Positions 30,166-39,849 of a stretch of 64,000 bases of DNA are shown piece by piece. The notes under the pieces were generated by a model. That model was not told the origin of the DNA. It searched no databases and saw only the letters and a list, made by a program, of their open reading frames with translations. The stretch comes from an uncultured Vampirovibrio sp. (GTDB lineage: Bacteria; Cyanobacteriota; Vampirovibrionia; Gastranaerophilales; Gastranaerophilaceae). Position 1 is the first letter of the stretch. The number at the start of each line of letters is the position of its first letter. Position numbers and translations under genes: made by a program. The DNA is taken from the NCBI GenBank assembly GCA_910577395.1, contig CAJTLG010000005.1, forward strand, positions 62,001-126,000, given 5' to 3'.

Positions 30166-31824
30166 ATGAGAAGTGATGCAGTTAAAGAAGGTATAGCACG
30201 TGCGCCGCACAGGGCACTGTTATATGCGGGCGGGCTTTCCGATAAAAATATTAAACGTCCCTTTATTGGGATAGCAAGCTCTTTTTCAGACCTTGTACCC
30301 GGGCATATGGGAATGAGAGATTTAGAGAGGCAGATTGAAAAAGGGATACATTCTAATGGCGGCCAGGCATTTATTTTTGGTACCCCTGCCGTATGTGACG
30401 GGATAGCAATGGGGCACAGCGGGATGAGATATTCTCTCCCTTCAAGGGATTTAATTGCAGATTGTGTTGAGACTGTTGCAGGGGCGCATCAGCTTGACGG
30501 GCTTGTGCTTTTAACAAACTGTGACAAGATTACTCCCGGTATGCTGATCGCAGCTTTGAGGCTTAATATACCGACGGTGGTTGTAACGGCGGGGCCTTCT
30601 TTAGAGGGGCATTGCAAAGGTGAAACGCTTACGTTTATCAGAGGTTCATCCGAGGCTGTCGGCAGGTTCAGGGCAGGAGAAATCAGTGAAGAAAAGCTCC
30701 ATGAAATGGAACATTATGCATGCCCTACAGCCGGTGCCTGCCAGGGTTTGTATACGGCAAATACGCTTGCGTGCTTGACTGAGGTTATGGGTATGAGCCT
30801 TACAGGGTGTGCAAGTGCTGCTGCAGTGTCTTCTAAAAAAAGAAGAATAGCTTTTGATTCAGGGTTTTTAGCGGTGGATTTAGTTAAAAATAATATAAAA
30901 CCAAGGGATATTGTGACAAAAGATTCTATGCGAAATGCAATAATAGCCGACCTTGCACTTGGCGGCAGTACAAATTCCATTCTTCACCTGCTTGCAATAG
31001 CAAACAGTGCTGATATTGACCTTACGCTTGATGATTTTGAAGAATTGAGCTTTAAAATTCCGCAGATAATAAAACTTGACCCTTCTGCTCTTCCTACAAT
31101 GACAGATTTTGATAATGCAGGCGGTATACCCGGTACCATAAAAACATTGTGGGGTAAAACACCGGAGCTTAAAAATGTTAAAAACATCGAAGGTAAAACA
31201 ATTGAAGAAAGAGCAAATGAAGCCTGGGTGGACAACAATGTTATTAAACCGTTTGATAACCCTATAACCAAAAATCCGGGGCTTGCAATTTTACATGGTA
31301 ATTTGGCCGAAAAAGGGGCTGTGGTTAAGATTTCAGGGGTTGCAGAAGAATGTTTTGAATTTACAGGGACAGCAAAATGCTATGACCGAGAAGAAGATGC
31401 TATGAAAGGCATTGAGGAGGATGACGTTAAAGCGGGGGATGTGGTTGTAATAAGATATGAAGGTCCTAAAGGCGGCCCCGGCATGAGGGAAATGCTTGCG
31501 CCAACATCTTTGCTTGTGGGAAAAGGGTTAGGTAAAAAATGCGCTCTTATAACAGACGGCAGGTTCTCTGGCGGCACACGCGGTCTTTGTGTGGGGCATA
31601 TATGTCCTGAAGCTACAGAGGGCGGAATTATAGGCCTTATACAAGACGGGGATAAGATTAAAATTGATATAAATAAAAGGACAATAGACCTTCTTGTGGA
31701 TGATGATGAAATCGCAAGAAGAAGGGCAAATTTTGTACCGAAGAAAAAGGATATTGAAAAAGGTTTCCTTTCTAAATATGCAAAGACTGTTTCCGGGGCA
31801 GACCTTGGGGCGATTTGCGAATAA
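30166..31824 (+). CDS. ilvD: Dihydroxy-acid dehydratase
   Basis: Iron-sulfur enzyme of valine, isoleucine and leucine (and pantothenate) synthesis: 2,3-dihydroxy acids to 2-keto acids. The 552 residues include NCDKITPGM (cluster Cys), CPTAGACQGLYTANTL (cluster Cys), and DGRFSGGTRG near the C-terminus. The start ATG 30166 has an AAGGAG ribosome site and gives MRSDAVKEG, the usual N-terminus; an upstream ATG at 30094 would overlap the leader structure. No other ilv or leu gene is adjacent, so this is a single-gene transcription unit under its own attenuator. Confidence 0.96.
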   Translation: MRSDAVKEGIARAPHRALLYAGGLSDKNIKRPFIGIASSFSDLVPGHMGMRDLERQIEKGIHSNGGQAFIFGTPAVCDGIAMGHSGMRYSLPSRDLIADCVETVAGAHQLDGLVLLTNCDKITPGMLIAALRLNIPTVVVTAGPSLEGHCKGETLTFIRGSSEAVGRFRAGEISEEKLHEMEHYACPTAGACQGLYTANTLACLTEVMGMSLTGCASAAAVSSKKRRIAFDSGFLAVDLVKNNIKPRDIVTKDSMRNAIIADLALGGSTNSILHLLAIANSADIDLTLDDFEELSFKIPQIIKLDPSALPTMTDFDNAGGIPGTIKTLWGKTPELKNVKNIEGKTIEERANEAWVDNNVIKPFDNPITKNPGLAILHGNLAEKGAVVKISGVAEECFEFTGTAKCYDREEDAMKGIEEDDVKAGDVVVIRYEGPKGGPGMREMLAPTSLLVGKGLGKKCALITDGRFSGGTRGLCVGHICPEATEGGIIGLIQDGDKIKIDINKRTIDLLVDDDEIARRRANFVPKKKDIEKGFLSKYAKTVSGADLGAICE

Positions 31825-31843
31825 GCGACATAAAATATAGTTA

Positions 31844-31879
31844 AAAATCCCGGGATTGAATTAGTTTTCCCGGGATTTT
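31844..31879. terminator. Bidirectional terminator between ilvD and fabI
   Basis: AAAATCCCGGG (31844-31854) and CCCGGGATTTT (31869-31879) are perfect inverted arms, A-rich on one side and T-rich on the other, so the stem can terminate both the convergent ilvD and fabI transcripts. Confidence 0.85.
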
Positions 31880-31896
31880 AATTTATAAACTTTAAA

Positions 31897-32700
31897 TTAT
31901 AATTGTATTTGAGCCATTTCTTCAATTGATGCAAATACACTGCTTGCGCCGCAGTCTACAAACTGTACCTGGCCTGTTACGCCTGAAGAAAGGTCTGATG
32001 CCAAATAAAGACCTGCTTTGCCCACATCTTCAAGTGAAGGAGTTCTTTTAAGAGGGGCTTTAAGAATGTTTGCCTTAAGCATTCTGTCAAAACCTGAAAT
32101 ACCTTTTGCGGCAAGGGTTTTAACGGGGCCTGCAGAAAGGCAGTTACATCTTATATTGTATTTGCCTAAATCATAAGAGATAAATCTCATTGAAGATTCT
32201 AACGCAGCCTTAGCTACACCCATAATATTGTAGTTAGCAACTACTTTTGTTGCACCAAGATAGCTTAATGCAAGGATAGAGCCGCCGCCTGTTGTTTCCA
32301 TTTGGGGTTTTGCGTATTTTGATATTGTTAAAAGCGAATATGCGCTAACATGCATTGCAAGGTCCCAACCTTCTTTTGATGTTGTATAAAATTCACCCAT
32401 TAAATCATCTTTATTTGCAAACGCTACAGCGTGCACCACAAAATCAAGCGAATCGTATATTTTAGCGTATTCTTCGAACACTTTTTTAACATCTTCATCC
32501 TTTGTAACGTCACATTCAACGCACATTTTAGCGTTCATTTCATCTGCAATAGGTTTTACCCTTTTTTCCATTACTTCATTTGCGTATGTAAAGGCAATTT
32601 CGCCGCCTTCATTGTGAATTTGTTCGGCAATGGCATTTGCTATACCGTGTTTGTTTGAAACGCCGAATATTATACCTTTTTTGCCTTCCATAATACCCAT
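31897..32700 (-). CDS. fabI: Enoyl-ACP reductase FabI (NADH)
   Basis: Last reductive step of fatty acid elongation. The 267 residues show the SDR fold typical of FabI: dinucleotide loop IIFGVSNKHGIANAIA, DVTKDEDV, and the catalytic pair Tyr and Lys in the YNIMGVAK spacing (Y-x6-K) within GATKVVANYNIMGVAKAALE. An AAGGAG ribosome site 8 nt before ATG 32700 sets the start. It is followed on its upstream side by the TPR gene (30-nt gap), so it may be the third gene of a tmk-TPR-fabI group. Confidence 0.95.
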   Translation of the reverse strand: MGIMEGKKGIIFGVSNKHGIANAIAEQIHNEGGEIAFTYANEVMEKRVKPIADEMNAKMCVECDVTKDEDVKKVFEEYAKIYDSLDFVVHAVAFANKDDLMGEFYTTSKEGWDLAMHVSAYSLLTISKYAKPQMETTGGGSILALSYLGATKVVANYNIMGVAKAALESSMRFISYDLGKYNIRCNCLSAGPVKTLAAKGISGFDRMLKANILKAPLKRTPSLEDVGKAGLYLASDLSSGVTGQVQFVDCGASSVFASIEEMAQIQL

Positions 32701-32730
32701 AATATATACTCCTTTTGTTATTTCTATCCG

Positions 32731-34476
32731 TTATCTTACAATAAACTTATTTTTAATTTCAAGCTCGGTATCTTTTATGCCTTTAATATCTTTTGTTGCT
32801 TTAAAAAGCTTTAATTTGGCCTCATACAGACTTCTTTCTTCAGGAAATTTTTCTATTCCCTGATTTAAAATTTTTATTGCAAAAGAGGTTTGTTGTTTAT
32901 CATAATAAATCGTTGAAAAATCTATATAATCCTGCACGGTTTTTGGTTTTAAGCCTTCCATAGTGCTTATTTCTTTTGTGTAGGAATTTTTATCGCCAAG
33001 GCTTTTATAGGCTTGTGCAAGGTTATAAAGATACATCGCTCTTGAAGGGTCAAGAGAAGATGCCTGTTTGAACATATATATAGCTTTTTCCGTGTCAAAG
33101 TTTTTATATTCAATCAAGCCTAAATAATTATAAATATCAGCCTCAAGTTCAAACCCTAAATCAAGTTCCATGGCTTTTTTAAAGGCATTTTCAGCTGATG
33201 CGTAATCGTTTTCGTTATAATAGATTTTTCCAAGTTCAAAATAATAGTTATGGTTTTCATTTTGCTTTATAGCATCCAGCAGATAGTTTTTGCCTTCTGC
33301 AAAATTAGCATTAGCAATGCAGATTTTTGCCAAATAATAAAGCATATCGGGGTTTCTGTTGCTGCCTTTCAATATATTTGAAGCCTGTCTTAAGGCTTTT
33401 ATACCGTCAGAAAGGTTGCCTTCTTCAACATAGCTTATCCCTAAACCCATAAGTGCTTCGTAAAAATTGCCGTCTATAAGAATAGCGTTTTTGAAATTTT
33501 TGTTTGCTAAATCATATTTTTTATTTTCAAGATAATAATTTCCAAGTTCAAGATAGGCATATTTGCTGTTGGGGTTTGACTTTACTGCTTTTTGCAGATA
33601 TTTTTCCTGTTTATTGTTCATGGCGGGTTTTTTGCCGGTATTATTTTTAAGCCCTTCAAGTTTTGCTAAATTAATATATGTAAGGCTGAAATTTTTATCT
33701 ATCCATGAAGCTTTATTTAAAGACTTTTTGGCGTTAGAATAATCGTTCATTTTCATATAACAAAGGGCCAGATTGTTATATAATATGGGGCTTTTCGGTT
33801 CAAGCTCTATTGCCTTTATAAAATAATTGGCGGCCTGTTTTGCATCCCCTGAATAATAATATTCAAGACCTTTTATGTTATAAAAATCATAGTTATATTT
33901 TGGTACCTGAGTCACATTCAGGTTTTTTGCCCAAATAGAATCTATAAGGGTATTATCAAGCATCAAGGCTTTTTTAAAGTATATCTTTGCCTGATTTGCA
34001 TTGTTTACTTTTGAATAAATTTTTGTTTTCATAATAAACCCGTTTACGCTGTTAGGGTTTATTCCAAGCATTAAATCCGCATACTGAAGGGCTTTTTTGT
34101 AATTTGCCGAATCAAAATACATATTTGCCATATCAAGGTAGTCATCTTCGGTTGAACTGTCATATCCGCTGATTGGTGCCACATTTATTTTTTCAAGATT
34201 TTTGCTTAATTCGTAGGATTTTTGAAGGTGATTAGAAGATTTTTGCATTTGGTTTAGATTTTTATAGCAAATACCAAGATAATAATGCCCGTCAGAATCA
34301 TTAGGGTTGCTTTTGAGGTATCCTTCAAAGAACTTTGCGGCCTCTTCGTATTTTTTCATATTTACAAGGTTAATCCCGTTTTGGATATTCCAGTTGGGAC
34401 TTGCAAAGCTTTGGCCTTGTATATTCAGCGTAAGTGCCAATAAAAGAATTAAAACCTTAATTTTTACATTTTTCAT
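32731..34476 (-). CDS. Secreted TPR-repeat protein
   Basis: The 581 residues begin with a signal peptide (KIKVLILLLALTLNIQGQSFA) followed by about 13 tetratricopeptide repeats throughout (for example DGHYYLGICYKNLNQ, PILYNNLALCYMKMND, YNLAQAYKSLGD). It is a protein-interaction scaffold facing the periplasm. Its ATG overlaps the stop codon of tmk (ATGA), indicating coupling. No catalytic domain is present. The partner is unknown; envelope assembly or pilus biogenesis are plausible. Confidence 0.85.
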   Translation of the reverse strand: MKNVKIKVLILLLALTLNIQGQSFASPNWNIQNGINLVNMKKYEEAAKFFEGYLKSNPNDSDGHYYLGICYKNLNQMQKSSNHLQKSYELSKNLEKINVAPISGYDSSTEDDYLDMANMYFDSANYKKALQYADLMLGINPNSVNGFIMKTKIYSKVNNANQAKIYFKKALMLDNTLIDSIWAKNLNVTQVPKYNYDFYNIKGLEYYYSGDAKQAANYFIKAIELEPKSPILYNNLALCYMKMNDYSNAKKSLNKASWIDKNFSLTYINLAKLEGLKNNTGKKPAMNNKQEKYLQKAVKSNPNSKYAYLELGNYYLENKKYDLANKNFKNAILIDGNFYEALMGLGISYVEEGNLSDGIKALRQASNILKGSNRNPDMLYYLAKICIANANFAEGKNYLLDAIKQNENHNYYFELGKIYYNENDYASAENAFKKAMELDLGFELEADIYNYLGLIEYKNFDTEKAIYMFKQASSLDPSRAMYLYNLAQAYKSLGDKNSYTKEISTMEGLKPKTVQDYIDFSTIYYDKQQTSFAIKILNQGIEKFPEERSLYEAKLKLFKATKDIKGIKDTELEIKNKFIVR

Positions 34477-35093
34477 AACTTCAAAAATTCCTCAATAATT
34501 TTAATGGTGCACTTTGATACTTCGTCTATGCTTTGGTTTGCATTAATAACCTTTAATCTTTTCGGGTCATTTTTTGCAATTTCGAGATATCCCTGCCTTA
34601 ATTTTTTATGAAACTCTATCCCTTCTTGCTCCATACGGTCTTTTTCATCTCCAAGCCTTTTTAGGGCAATTTCTGTTTCGATATCAAAAACTATTGTTAA
34701 ATCAGGAATAATACCGTTTGTTGCAATAGAATTTAAAGTTTTAATTTGCTCTAAATTTTGGTTTCTGCCATATCCCTGATATGCAAGGGTAGAGTCTGTA
34801 TGTCTGTCGCAAAGGACAATTTTACCTGCTTCAAGTGCGGGTTTTATTTTGTATTCAATGTGCTGGGCTCTGTCTGCAAGATATAAGAAGGTTTCAGCAA
34901 CATTTGAAACGGGTTTTTCATAATGAAGCAAAATTTTTCTTAAATCCGTTCCTAAATCAGAACCGCCGGGCTCACGCGTAACAACGGTTTCAACATTTTT
35001 ATTTTTGAAATATTCATTTATTATGCCAATTTGTGTGGTTTTGCCGCATCCGTCAGCGCCTTCAAATGTTATAAAATATCCTCGTTGTGTCAT
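34473..35093 (-). CDS. tmk: Thymidylate kinase
   Basis: Phosphorylates dTMP to dTDP. The 206 residues include the P-loop GADGCGKTT, the DRH motif in LCDRHTDSTLAYQG (typical DR[YFH] TMP-binding motif), and VTREPGGSDLG. ATG 35093 is chosen, giving MTQRGYFITFEGADG; a GTG six codons upstream is possible. The gene overlaps the TPR gene by 4 nt. Confidence 0.95.
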   Translation of the reverse strand: MTQRGYFITFEGADGCGKTTQIGIINEYFKNKNVETVVTREPGGSDLGTDLRKILLHYEKPVSNVAETFLYLADRAQHIEYKIKPALEAGKIVLCDRHTDSTLAYQGYGRNQNLEQIKTLNSIATNGIIPDLTIVFDIETEIALKRLGDEKDRMEQEGIEFHKKLRQGYLEIAKNDPKRLKVINANQSIDEVSKCTIKIIEEFLKL

Positions 35094-35249
35094 AAAAAGC
35101 TTTTCTCTCACTGTTTGTAAGATTATTATATTATAATATTACAATTTTTGCTAAATTGTAAAAATAAAAACCAAAGTTGTAGTTTTTTAAAAAGTTTAAT
35201 TTATAATGTTGTTACGATTAAGGATTTAGGCGAGAAGGACTTTTTTTAA

Positions 35250-35882
35250 GTGGAAAATTTTGAAGTGAAACAGGAAGAAATCAGCCAAATGGAAGAAATT
35301 ATCAGCGCGGGGCAGCTTTTAAGAATTTTAAATTCTAACCCCAAAGAAGTTTCCACCCTTTGTCAAAAAGCCTGCCTTAAACCTAAAAAAGACGGTTTTG
35401 GAAATATATATTTTTCAAAAGATGATATTGATGTACTAAAAAAAGTGAAAGAACTTTATAAGCACACAAAAGAACTGCAGGAAGAAAAAAAACGTGCGGT
35501 TGAAGAAGCGGTTAAAAAAATGACAATAGAAAATAAAGAAAATAATTTTCTTCAAAGGGTCAGACAAAAGGCTCAAAAGCACGAACTTGAAATTTCCCAA
35601 AACACTATGCCTATAGAAATTAAAGGTGATATGGCAAGGAGCATTGAGGCTTTAGAAAATAATATTGTGGATAGAATTTCAGCCGTTTTAAATGAAAAAA
35701 TGGACGGTTTGGATGAAATTGTTGTTGAATTAATCAGAACAAAAACAGAAAACGAAACTTTAAGACAGAAATTGAATGAATTGAACAAGGAAAATTTCAG
35801 TTTGAAAAATGAGAATTCATCTTACAAATCTGTCGGTTTAGGATTTTACGTTAAGAAAAATTCCGATGAATTTATGATGTAG
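35250..35882 (+). CDS. MerR-like HTH protein with coiled-coil tail
   Basis: Not a named family. The 210 residues show an N-terminal segment (about 18-65) with the look of a MerR-type winged helix: ISAGQLLRILNSNPKEVSTL followed by GFGNIYFSKDDIDVLKKVKEL. The rest (about 70-200) is a long coiled coil with two heptad blocks. The start is GTG with a GAAGGA site 12 nt upstream. The next gene, 12 nt downstream, is a histidine kinase, so the pair may form one regulatory unit, with this protein as a non-canonical output. A TATAAT box lies about 50 nt upstream. Confidence 0.6.
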   Translation: MENFEVKQEEISQMEEIISAGQLLRILNSNPKEVSTLCQKACLKPKKDGFGNIYFSKDDIDVLKKVKELYKHTKELQEEKKRAVEEAVKKMTIENKENNFLQRVRQKAQKHELEISQNTMPIEIKGDMARSIEALENNIVDRISAVLNEKMDGLDEIVVELIRTKTENETLRQKLNELNKENFSLKNENSSYKSVGLGFYVKKNSDEFMM

Positions 35883-35894
35883 GCAAAACGCCAA

Positions 35895-37664
35895 ATGAGC
35901 ACCATTTTAAGGAACTTTTATCATAACCTTAAAGAGCCTGTTTTAATATGCGATGCATTGCAGCCTGAAAGCGGAATGTATTGCAATAAGGCATTTAAAA
36001 GTATATTTTCGGATATTGATATACAAAATTGTATGCAAGCTGTAAGAAAGCTTGATTATAAATTTTATTTTGAGTTTTGCCTTATTGACAGTGAAAATCT
36101 TAAGACCTATTCTCCGCTTATTAATGCGCTTGAAAGGAAAGAAAATTTTCACCTTTATGGCAGGTATCAAAAAAACGAGAGGGAGTTTTTATATTTTTTA
36201 ATTTCCGCTTTTTCTGTTAAAAAATATAGAATTTTATATTTTTACGATATTACAAATGAGGTTATTGTAAAAAAGCTGCAAAATGAAAATGAGCGGTTAA
36301 AAATTCAAAATCAGGAATTTTTAAATACAAATTCAAAAGCCCAAAATCAGGCTGTAAAAATGGCTCTTTTAAATAGGATTGCAACAAGTATATCGAAAAC
36401 AATAGACCTTAATGATATGATAAATACCGCAATCAAAGAGCTTGGAATAATATTTGGCGCAAAAAAGGTTTATTTTGCAAAAAGGGTGGCAGATGCTGCC
36501 GGAGAGGCTTTTGAAGCGGAATACCTATATCCTTGTGAAAAACCAGACGGCAGGGTCGGCGGTGAAATTTTAAAATATGATAAAAATACTATTGATGATA
36601 TTTTAGATAACAAAATTTCAATCCAGGTTTGTCTAAAAGAGGCAGAAAATTCCCTAAAACCAATGAAAACACCTTGCACAAGGATTATTCTTCCTGTTAT
36701 GTATAAGGAAAGCACCGTGGCTGTTATTGTGATTTTAACTGCCAAGAAACATATTGAAGACATTGAAAAAGAGCTTATGACAGGGGTTTCAATGCAAATT
36801 TCAAGTGCAATAACCCAGGCAATGCTCTTTAAAGATGTTTCGGATAAAAAAGAAGAACTTCAAACTGCCCTTACAGAGCTTAAAGAAACTCAGCTGCAGC
36901 TTATAAACTCTGAAAAAATGGCATCTTTGGGCCAGTTAATAGCATCTGTTGCCCATGAGATAAATACTCCGCTTGCAAGTATATGTGCAAATAACGAAAT
37001 ATCAAAACGGTTTTTTGAGTCAGGGAATGTGTTTGACAATGATACTATTGATATTTTAAAGGATACAAACTCTGTTGATGCAGATGCGATAAAAAGAATT
37101 ACAAACCTTGTACAGTCGCTGAAACGTTTTGTAAGGCTGGATGAAATGGTAAGCCAAAGCGCAAATATAAATGAAGAGCTTGATTTAACGCTTAATTTAC
37201 TTCGTCATAAGTTGAAAAAAGATATAAAACTTGTTAAAAATTATGGGGAAATTTCGCTTGTAGAGTGTTACCCGAATATGTTAAACCAGGTGTTTTTAAA
37301 TATTTTGATGAATGCCATTCAAAGTATAGAAAAACGCGCAAGTGTTGAAAATGCGGGGCTTAGCGGGGCAGGCTCCTGTTATATCGGAGAAATTATAATA
37401 TCAACCGAAATAATTGAAAGTAATCTTTTGGTAAAAATTCAAGATAACGGCCTTGGCATAAAGGATGAAGATAAGAAGAAGATTTTCCAGGCAGGTTTTA
37501 CCACTAAAAAAGTGGGGGAAGGGACAGGTCTTGGGCTTGCGATATGCAAGAAGATTATAGAAAAACATAACGGTGAAATAACTTTTGACAGTAAAAGCTA
37601 TAGAACAAAAGACGGTTCTATAGCTAAAACTACGATATTTGAAATAAAACTGCCTGCTTTTTAA
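35895..37664 (+). CDS. Soluble sensor histidine kinase (orphan)
   Basis: A 589-residue kinase without membrane segments. N-terminal PAS-like region (about 1-130), a short coiled coil, a GAF domain (about 155-310), a coiled coil, then the HisKA dimerisation helix with the phosphoacceptor in SVAHEINTPLASI and the ATPase domain: NILMNAIQSIEK (N box), IQDNGLGIKDEDKKKIF (G1), GEGTGLGLAICKKI (G2). It resembles AtoS/ZraS-type kinases. No response regulator gene is adjacent, so it is an orphan partnered with the preceding HTH/coiled-coil gene only by position. The 3' end overlaps the convergent gene by 4 nt. Confidence 0.9.
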   Translation: MSTILRNFYHNLKEPVLICDALQPESGMYCNKAFKSIFSDIDIQNCMQAVRKLDYKFYFEFCLIDSENLKTYSPLINALERKENFHLYGRYQKNEREFLYFLISAFSVKKYRILYFYDITNEVIVKKLQNENERLKIQNQEFLNTNSKAQNQAVKMALLNRIATSISKTIDLNDMINTAIKELGIIFGAKKVYFAKRVADAAGEAFEAEYLYPCEKPDGRVGGEILKYDKNTIDDILDNKISIQVCLKEAENSLKPMKTPCTRIILPVMYKESTVAVIVILTAKKHIEDIEKELMTGVSMQISSAITQAMLFKDVSDKKEELQTALTELKETQLQLINSEKMASLGQLIASVAHEINTPLASICANNEISKRFFESGNVFDNDTIDILKDTNSVDADAIKRITNLVQSLKRFVRLDEMVSQSANINEELDLTLNLLRHKLKKDIKLVKNYGEISLVECYPNMLNQVFLNILMNAIQSIEKRASVENAGLSGAGSCYIGEIIISTEIIESNLLVKIQDNGLGIKDEDKKKIFQAGFTTKKVGEGTGLGLAICKKIIEKHNGEITFDSKSYRTKDGSIAKTTIFEIKLPAF

Positions 37665-38899
37665 CAAAAGGCAATAATTAATGATATTCCAAGCATTAAA
37701 ATGATATGGGATACAAAAAGCAGCGGTCTGTTTTTTGCAATTAAACAAAGAGCGGCGATTAAAGGAAGTACTATAATCCAGGAATTTGCAATAACATTAG
37801 TGCTGTTTTCGCTGTTTAATATTGCATTTACCGTATCGGGGGCAAAGAATAAATAAAATCCCGATATAATAAAAAATACAATAGTTATAATTGTTGAATG
37901 TTTAATGCCTTTTTCAAATTTGTTATCTGAAATATAACCCCACCAGTAATACCCTGTAATTAAAGACAAGGCCGGTAAAACAGGCAATATTACACTTGCG
38001 GATTTTAAGCCGGAAACAGCATAGAATAAAAATGCTGAAAACATATAGATTGATGTAAAGATTAATAGTTTTCTATCGGTTGTATCACTTGAAAATATCT
38101 GCTTGAAGGATTTTGTGGCCTTAAAATCTTTGATTAAGGATTTTACCCCTCTGATAACGGCAGAAACGAGTGAAAAAGTCCAAGGGAGAAACCCTGCGCA
38201 GATAACAGGTAAATAATAAATAAACTCTGAAGGTATTGAAAATTTAGAAATATCAGGTTGATTTATAAAAAGTGCTATATTTGTTTTATAAATAGCGGTG
38301 TACCAAAAAATTGTAATAACAAGGTATATTATCGCACCGGGGATAATATTAAGAGGTTTAATGATGTCTTTTACGCGGCCAAGTGCAATAAATGAAAGCA
38401 ATACTGTAATTAATGGCAGAATAATGCCTGTACAGCCATGTTGAATAACGCTTAACCCTGCAAAAAGGTAAAAAAGATACCAAAAATATTTTTTATTTTC
38501 TTCTTTGATATCAAACAGTGTAATTCCCGCAGAAAGTATGCTTAACCCGGTGAGTGCCATAAACAGTGTATCTTGGGGTATGATTTTTAAAAGGTAACAT
38601 ATAAGGGTTGAAGATAAAAGGATTAAGGCCGAAATAAGCCCATAAACCCTTGCGCCTGTTGCCTTTCTTCCAAAGAAATACATTGCAAATATCATAACGG
38701 TGTTAAGTATCATAGAGGATATACCAGATGTTAGTGTGCTGAAAAATGGTATATATACTGCGCCTTCCGTAAATTTGTGGTTTTGCGGATTTAAAAATAT
38801 AAATAAATAACAAAACAAAATAATAGATACAATACAGAAGAAGCTTGCGTATTTTGCAATAAAATTTTTTGTTTTTTCTAAACAATTTTCTAACAACAC
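37661..38899 (-). CDS. ArnT/PMT-like multi-pass glycosyltransferase-type membrane protein
   Basis: The 412 residues contain about 11 hydrophobic helices. Two segments resemble GT-C enzymes of the ArnT/GT83 group: SEFIYYLPVICAGFLPWTFSL (compare the YYLPV..GF.PW motif) and YAVSGLKSASVILPVLPAL. The N-terminal catalytic DE of ArnT is degenerate (FTEGAVYIPFF) and the usual C-terminal periplasmic domain is missing (ArnT is about 550 residues). The start is a GTG with GGAG upstream. It precedes, with a 9-nt gap, the degenerate phosphoesterase gene transcribed in the same direction. Transferase activity is therefore doubtful. Confidence 0.65.
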   Translation of the reverse strand: MLLENCLEKTKNFIAKYASFFCIVSIILFCYLFIFLNPQNHKFTEGAVYIPFFSTLTSGISSMILNTVMIFAMYFFGRKATGARVYGLISALILLSSTLICYLLKIIPQDTLFMALTGLSILSAGITLFDIKEENKKYFWYLFYLFAGLSVIQHGCTGIILPLITVLLSFIALGRVKDIIKPLNIIPGAIIYLVITIFWYTAIYKTNIALFINQPDISKFSIPSEFIYYLPVICAGFLPWTFSLVSAVIRGVKSLIKDFKATKSFKQIFSSDTTDRKLLIFTSIYMFSAFLFYAVSGLKSASVILPVLPALSLITGYYWWGYISDNKFEKGIKHSTIITIVFFIISGFYLFFAPDTVNAILNSENSTNVIANSWIIVLPLIAALCLIAKNRPLLFVSHIILMLGISLIIAFC

Positions 38900-38908
38900 T
38901 ATTTCTCC

Positions 38909-39742
38909 TTATTCTACACTGATAATCTTTGTTTTTATTGAAAAGCCTTTGCTGTTTATATTTTTATTCACCGGTCTTATGTTTATTACTTTATATTCAT
39001 TGGATTTACTCAAAGATTGTACATTTATATGTTTTATGCCGTTTTCATCCTCTATTTCAAAATCTTCATTTTCATTGCCTGAAATTACTGCTATAACATT
39101 ATTGTGCCTTTTTAAAATTGTTTTGTAATCATTGGCATTATATGTGTTTTTAATTTCTTCTTTCATATCAGCTACCGGGAAATGTTGTATGATAATCACA
39201 TTTTCATTTTTATATTTTGTTAAATATTTTTCTAAAATTATTAATTCACCGTCTTTAAAATATCCTCTGGGTAATGATACCATTTGGTTTGTACCGTCCA
39301 TAAAGATAAATACTAATCCGTTTATTTTCTTTGCACAAGGGAGTTTTGAAGTTTTATTTTTCGAAAATTTGTTTAACAGTCTAAAGTATTCTTTTTTATC
39401 AAGGTTTTTTGCTTTTTGTACATCACGGTTGCCAATTGTTGTGTAGATTGGTTTTTGGATTTTATTTATTGCCTTAGAAAACATTACAAGGTCATAAGGG
39501 TTTGCGCCTGAAATATTGTTTCCAAGGAAAAATACACAATCGCTTCCCGAATGGTTTATATCATCTGCCGCCTTTAAAAGATTGTTAATAGACGGTGTCA
39601 TGGAATTATTCACTTTATCGGCTTTTAAATTTACATCTGAAACTGCGGTAAAAGTTATTTCACCTGCAATAGCTCCGTTAGACATACCTAGCGTGCAAAA
39701 AAGGAAGACAAGCAATATAAAAAATATTTTAAGAGCCTTCAT
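38909..39742 (-). CDS. Secreted calcineurin-like phosphoesterase with degenerate metal sites
   Basis: A signal peptide (IFFILLVFLFCTLGMSNGAIA) is followed by a domain whose layout follows metallophosphoesterases: SDVNLKAD at motif 1, FLGNNISG at motif 2, IGNRD at motif 3, IIQHFPV at motif 4, ISGNENEDF at motif 5. The normal metal ligands are replaced in most of these: DxH is D-V-N, GD is GN, GNHD is GNRD, GHxH is GNEN. Only the motif-4 His remains. It is likely a pseudo-enzyme with a binding or scaffold role. It is probably co-transcribed with the ArnT-like gene downstream. Confidence 0.65.
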   Translation of the reverse strand: MKALKIFFILLVFLFCTLGMSNGAIAGEITFTAVSDVNLKADKVNNSMTPSINNLLKAADDINHSGSDCVFFLGNNISGANPYDLVMFSKAINKIQKPIYTTIGNRDVQKAKNLDKKEYFRLLNKFSKNKTSKLPCAKKINGLVFIFMDGTNQMVSLPRGYFKDGELIILEKYLTKYKNENVIIIQHFPVADMKEEIKNTYNANDYKTILKRHNNVIAVISGNENEDFEIEDENGIKHINVQSLSKSNEYKVINIRPVNKNINSKGFSIKTKIISVE

Positions 39743-39849
39743 AGAAGCTTATTATACACTATTTTTTAACAGAATGGAAACAAAATTTAAGTTTTGTCGT
39801 CAAATAATTTAAGTTGAGGTTTTAAGAAGTGGAGAAAAGGGGATTTTAA

